Of a DNA stretch of 14,950 bases, positions 13,273-14,950 are shown one piece after another. The position numbers and the translations under genes were made by a program. The notes below the pieces were generated by a model. The model worked only from the letters and a program-made list of their open reading frames with translations. It did no database searches and had not been told where the DNA came from. Numbering within the stretch: the first letter of the stretch is position 1; every line of letters begins with the position of its first letter. The DNA is taken from the NCBI GenBank assembly GCA_934663885.1, contig CAKUKW010000028.1:1-14950 (forward strand), read 5' to 3'. The DNA comes from an uncultured Tidjanibacter sp. (GTDB lineage: Bacteria > Bacteroidota > Bacteroidia > Bacteroidales > Rikenellaceae).

Positions 13273-14478
13273 ATGAAAAAGGTATATATATTGTCCGCCC
13301 GGAGGAGCCCGATAGGGAAATTTATGGGCACCCTCGCCCCCCTTTCAGCGGCCGAACTGGGCGCGAGGGTTATAAAAGAGATTTTGTCGGAAACAAAAAT
13401 AGACCCGGCGGCTATCGACGAGGTAATTGTCGGTAACATACTTTCCGCAGGGCAGGGACAGGGAGTAGCGCGCCAGGCAGCCGTTAAAGCGGGCATACCC
13501 GTAGAGGTGCCCGCGTATGGGATAAATATGGTGTGCGGCAGCGGCATGAAAGCGGTTATGAACGGCTGTGCCGACATCGAGGCGGGTTACGCCGGCGTGG
13601 TTCTCGCAGGCGGCGTGGAGTCGATGTCCAACGCCGGTTTCGTGATGGGCGGCGGACTTCGCACCGGACAGAAAATGGGTGATCTGAAAGCTGTCGACCA
13701 CATGGTGCATGACGGCCTTACCGACGCGTTCAATAATTATCACATGGGAATTACTGCCGAAAATATAGCCGACAAATACACCATCACCCGCGAGGAGCAG
13801 GATAAATTCGCTTACTCTTCACAGGAGAAAGCTATCGGGGCGGTCGATAACGGCGAATTCGCAGAAGAGATCGTGCCGATAGTCATAGAAGGCCGTAAGG
13901 AGACAATCACGATGGATAAGGACGAATACCCGAACAGGGGCACCAGTCCCGAAAAGCTTGCAGGCCTCAAACCGGCTTTCAAAAAAGACGGTACGGTCAC
14001 AGCCGGTAACGCCTCTGGTGTCAACGACGGCGCGTCTTTCGTATTGCTCTCTACCGAAGAAAAAGCAAAAGAACTGGGCATTAAGCCTATGGCGGAGATA
14101 GTAGCGGTCGGCCAGGGCGGCGTCGCTCCCGAAATAATGGGCATGGGTCCCGTACCCGCCATAAGGCAGGCGCTCAAACGTGCAGGCCTGAAACTGGAGG
14201 ATATGGAACTTATAGAACTCAACGAGGCATTCGCGGCACAGTCGCTCGGTGTAATAGCCGAACTTATCAGCGAGCACGGCGTGACGCGCCAGTGGATAGA
14301 CGAACATACTAACGTGAACGGGGGCGCGATAGCACTGGGACACCCTATAGGTGCATCCGGCAACCGTATCCTTGTGTCTCTGGTGCATGCCATGAAGAAA
14401 CGAGGCGCCAAATACGGCCTTGCCTCGCTCTGCATAGGCGGCGGTATGGGAACGGCTATCATTGTAAAATCCGTATAA
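13273..14478 (+). CDS. atoB: Acetyl-CoA C-acetyltransferase (thiolase)
   Basis: This thiolase splits acetoacetyl-CoA with CoA into two acetyl-CoA. One of these refills the acetyl-CoA used by Kce, and the other can yield ATP via acetate. The 401 residues match the family. Catalytic residues are visible: nucleophile C88 in NMVCGSGMKAV, H357 in GGAIALGHPIGASG, and C387 in LCIGGGMGTA. N-E-A-F in LIELNEAFAAQ is the conserved oxyanion-hole segment. It is degradative in this context, although the enzyme class is reversible. It is separated from the CoA-transferase B gene by 12 nt and from the acyl-CoA dehydrogenase by 26 nt, so these three are tightly coupled. Substrate chain length cannot be read directly; acetoacetyl-CoA is inferred from the pathway. 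Confidence 0.96.
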   Translation: MKKVYILSARRSPIGKFMGTLAPLSAAELGARVIKEILSETKIDPAAIDEVIVGNILSAGQGQGVARQAAVKAGIPVEVPAYGINMVCGSGMKAVMNGCADIEAGYAGVVLAGGVESMSNAGFVMGGGLRTGQKMGDLKAVDHMVHDGLTDAFNNYHMGITAENIADKYTITREEQDKFAYSSQEKAIGAVDNGEFAEEIVPIVIEGRKETITMDKDEYPNRGTSPEKLAGLKPAFKKDGTVTAGNASGVNDGASFVLLSTEEKAKELGIKPMAEIVAVGQGGVAPEIMGMGPVPAIRQALKRAGLKLEDMELIELNEAFAAQSLGVIAELISEHGVTRQWIDEHTNVNGGAIALGHPIGASGNRILVSLVHAMKKRGAKYGLASLCIGGGMGTAIIVKSV

Positions 14479-14504
14479 TCAGAATATCTTATAAAGTATA
14501 GAAA

Positions 14505-14950
14505 ATGAATTTCGAACTTACCAAAACACAGGAACTTTTCAGGCAGATGATCCGCGAGTTCGCCGACAGGGAGGTGAAACCTCTGGCGGCCGGGATCGAC
14601 GAGCAGGAGAGGTTCCCGGAGGAGACCGTGCGTAAAATGGGACCGCTCGGCATAATGGGCATTCCCGTTCCCAAAGAGTACGGCGGCGCGGGGGGTGACA
14701 ACATAATGTATTCCATAGCCGTCGAGGAACTTTCGCGCGTATGCGGTACTACCGGGGTAGTGGTTTCGGCCCACACTTCATTGTGTGTGGCTCCCATACT
14801 GGAGAACGGAACCCCTGAGCAAAAAGCCAAATACCTGCCCAGGCTATGTTCGGGCGAGTGGATAGGCGCTTTCGGACTTACGGAGCCGAACGCGGGAACC
14901 GATGCCGCGGGGCAGCAGACCACGGCACTCCTTGAAGGGAACGAGTGGGT
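14505..14950 (+). CDS. Acyl-CoA dehydrogenase, probably butyryl-CoA dehydrogenase (3' end outside window)
   Basis: 148 complete codons are visible; the rest lies beyond the window. The N-terminus (MNFELTKTQELFRQMIREFADREV) and the segment GIPVPKEYGGAGGD are standard for short-chain acyl-CoA dehydrogenases. FGLTEPNAGTDAAG (123-136) matches the family FAD-binding signature. The catalytic glutamate near the C-terminus is not in view, so short-chain specificity is inferred from position. In this pathway it would reduce crotonyl-CoA to butyryl-CoA, normally with electron-transfer flavoprotein, and etfBA genes would be expected just downstream. The ATG follows an A-rich stretch, 26 nt after the thiolase stop. 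Confidence 0.92.
   Translation, partial: MNFELTKTQELFRQMIREFADREVKPLAAGIDEQERFPEETVRKMGPLGIMGIPVPKEYGGAGGDNIMYSIAVEELSRVCGTTGVVVSAHTSLCVAPILENGTPEQKAKYLPRLCSGEWIGAFGLTEPNAGTDAAGQQTTALLEGNEW

Noticed and set aside
13812..14774. Minus-strand open frame opposite the thiolase and acyl-CoA dehydrogenase
   Set aside because: It crosses two clear plus-strand genes and has no recognisable domain.

Overview
The window is a Bacteroidetes-type chromosomal segment, probably Bacteroidales and possibly Rikenellaceae-like (low confidence at family level). The grounds are the promoter style (TTTG-N19-TATCTTTG, the Bacteroidetes -33/-7 form), the scarcity of Shine-Dalgarno sequences, AT-rich inverted repeats between genes, and protein sequences resembling those of anaerobic gut Bacteroidales. 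Base composition looks near 50% GC.

Layout. Positions 1-890 hold the 3' part of surE (nucleotidase) and its probable terminator. Positions 891-1307, minus strand, hold tsaE (tRNA t6A synthesis ATPase). Positions 1308-1651 form a divergent intergenic region, followed by a ferritin/rubrerythrin-like gene (1652-2242) with a strong intrinsic terminator (2257-2304). From 2495 to the right edge lies one long plus-strand gene cluster behind a good Bacteroidetes promoter: CoA-transferase subunit A (atoD-like), kal, kce, kdd, kamA, kamB, kamC, kamD, kamE, CoA-transferase subunit B (atoA-like), a thiolase (atoB-like) and the start of an acyl-CoA dehydrogenase that runs off the window.

The cluster encodes an essentially complete lysine-to-butyrate fermentation. 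KamA turns L-lysine into L-beta-lysine, and the B12- and PLP-dependent KamDE makes 3,5-diaminohexanoate. Kdd deaminates this oxidatively to 5-amino-3-oxohexanoate. Kce condenses and cleaves it with acetyl-CoA to give 3-aminobutyryl-CoA plus acetoacetate, and Kal releases ammonia to give crotonyl-CoA. The acyl-CoA dehydrogenase reduces this to butyryl-CoA. The AtoDA transferase moves CoA from butyryl-CoA to acetoacetate, releasing butyrate, and the thiolase splits acetoacetyl-CoA into two acetyl-CoA. KamB (P-loop protein) and KamC (MutS-domain-V ATPase) sit between the two aminomutases and are best explained as the reactivating chaperone pair for KamDE.

The pathway itself is known. The less-explained features are the structured intergenic gaps (a 62-nt near-perfect palindrome between kce and kdd, two related AT-rich inverted repeats around kamBC, and small hairpins elsewhere), the CoA-transferase subunits placed about 9.3 kb apart at opposite ends of the pathway genes, and a MutS-like ATPase apparently recruited to service a B12 enzyme.
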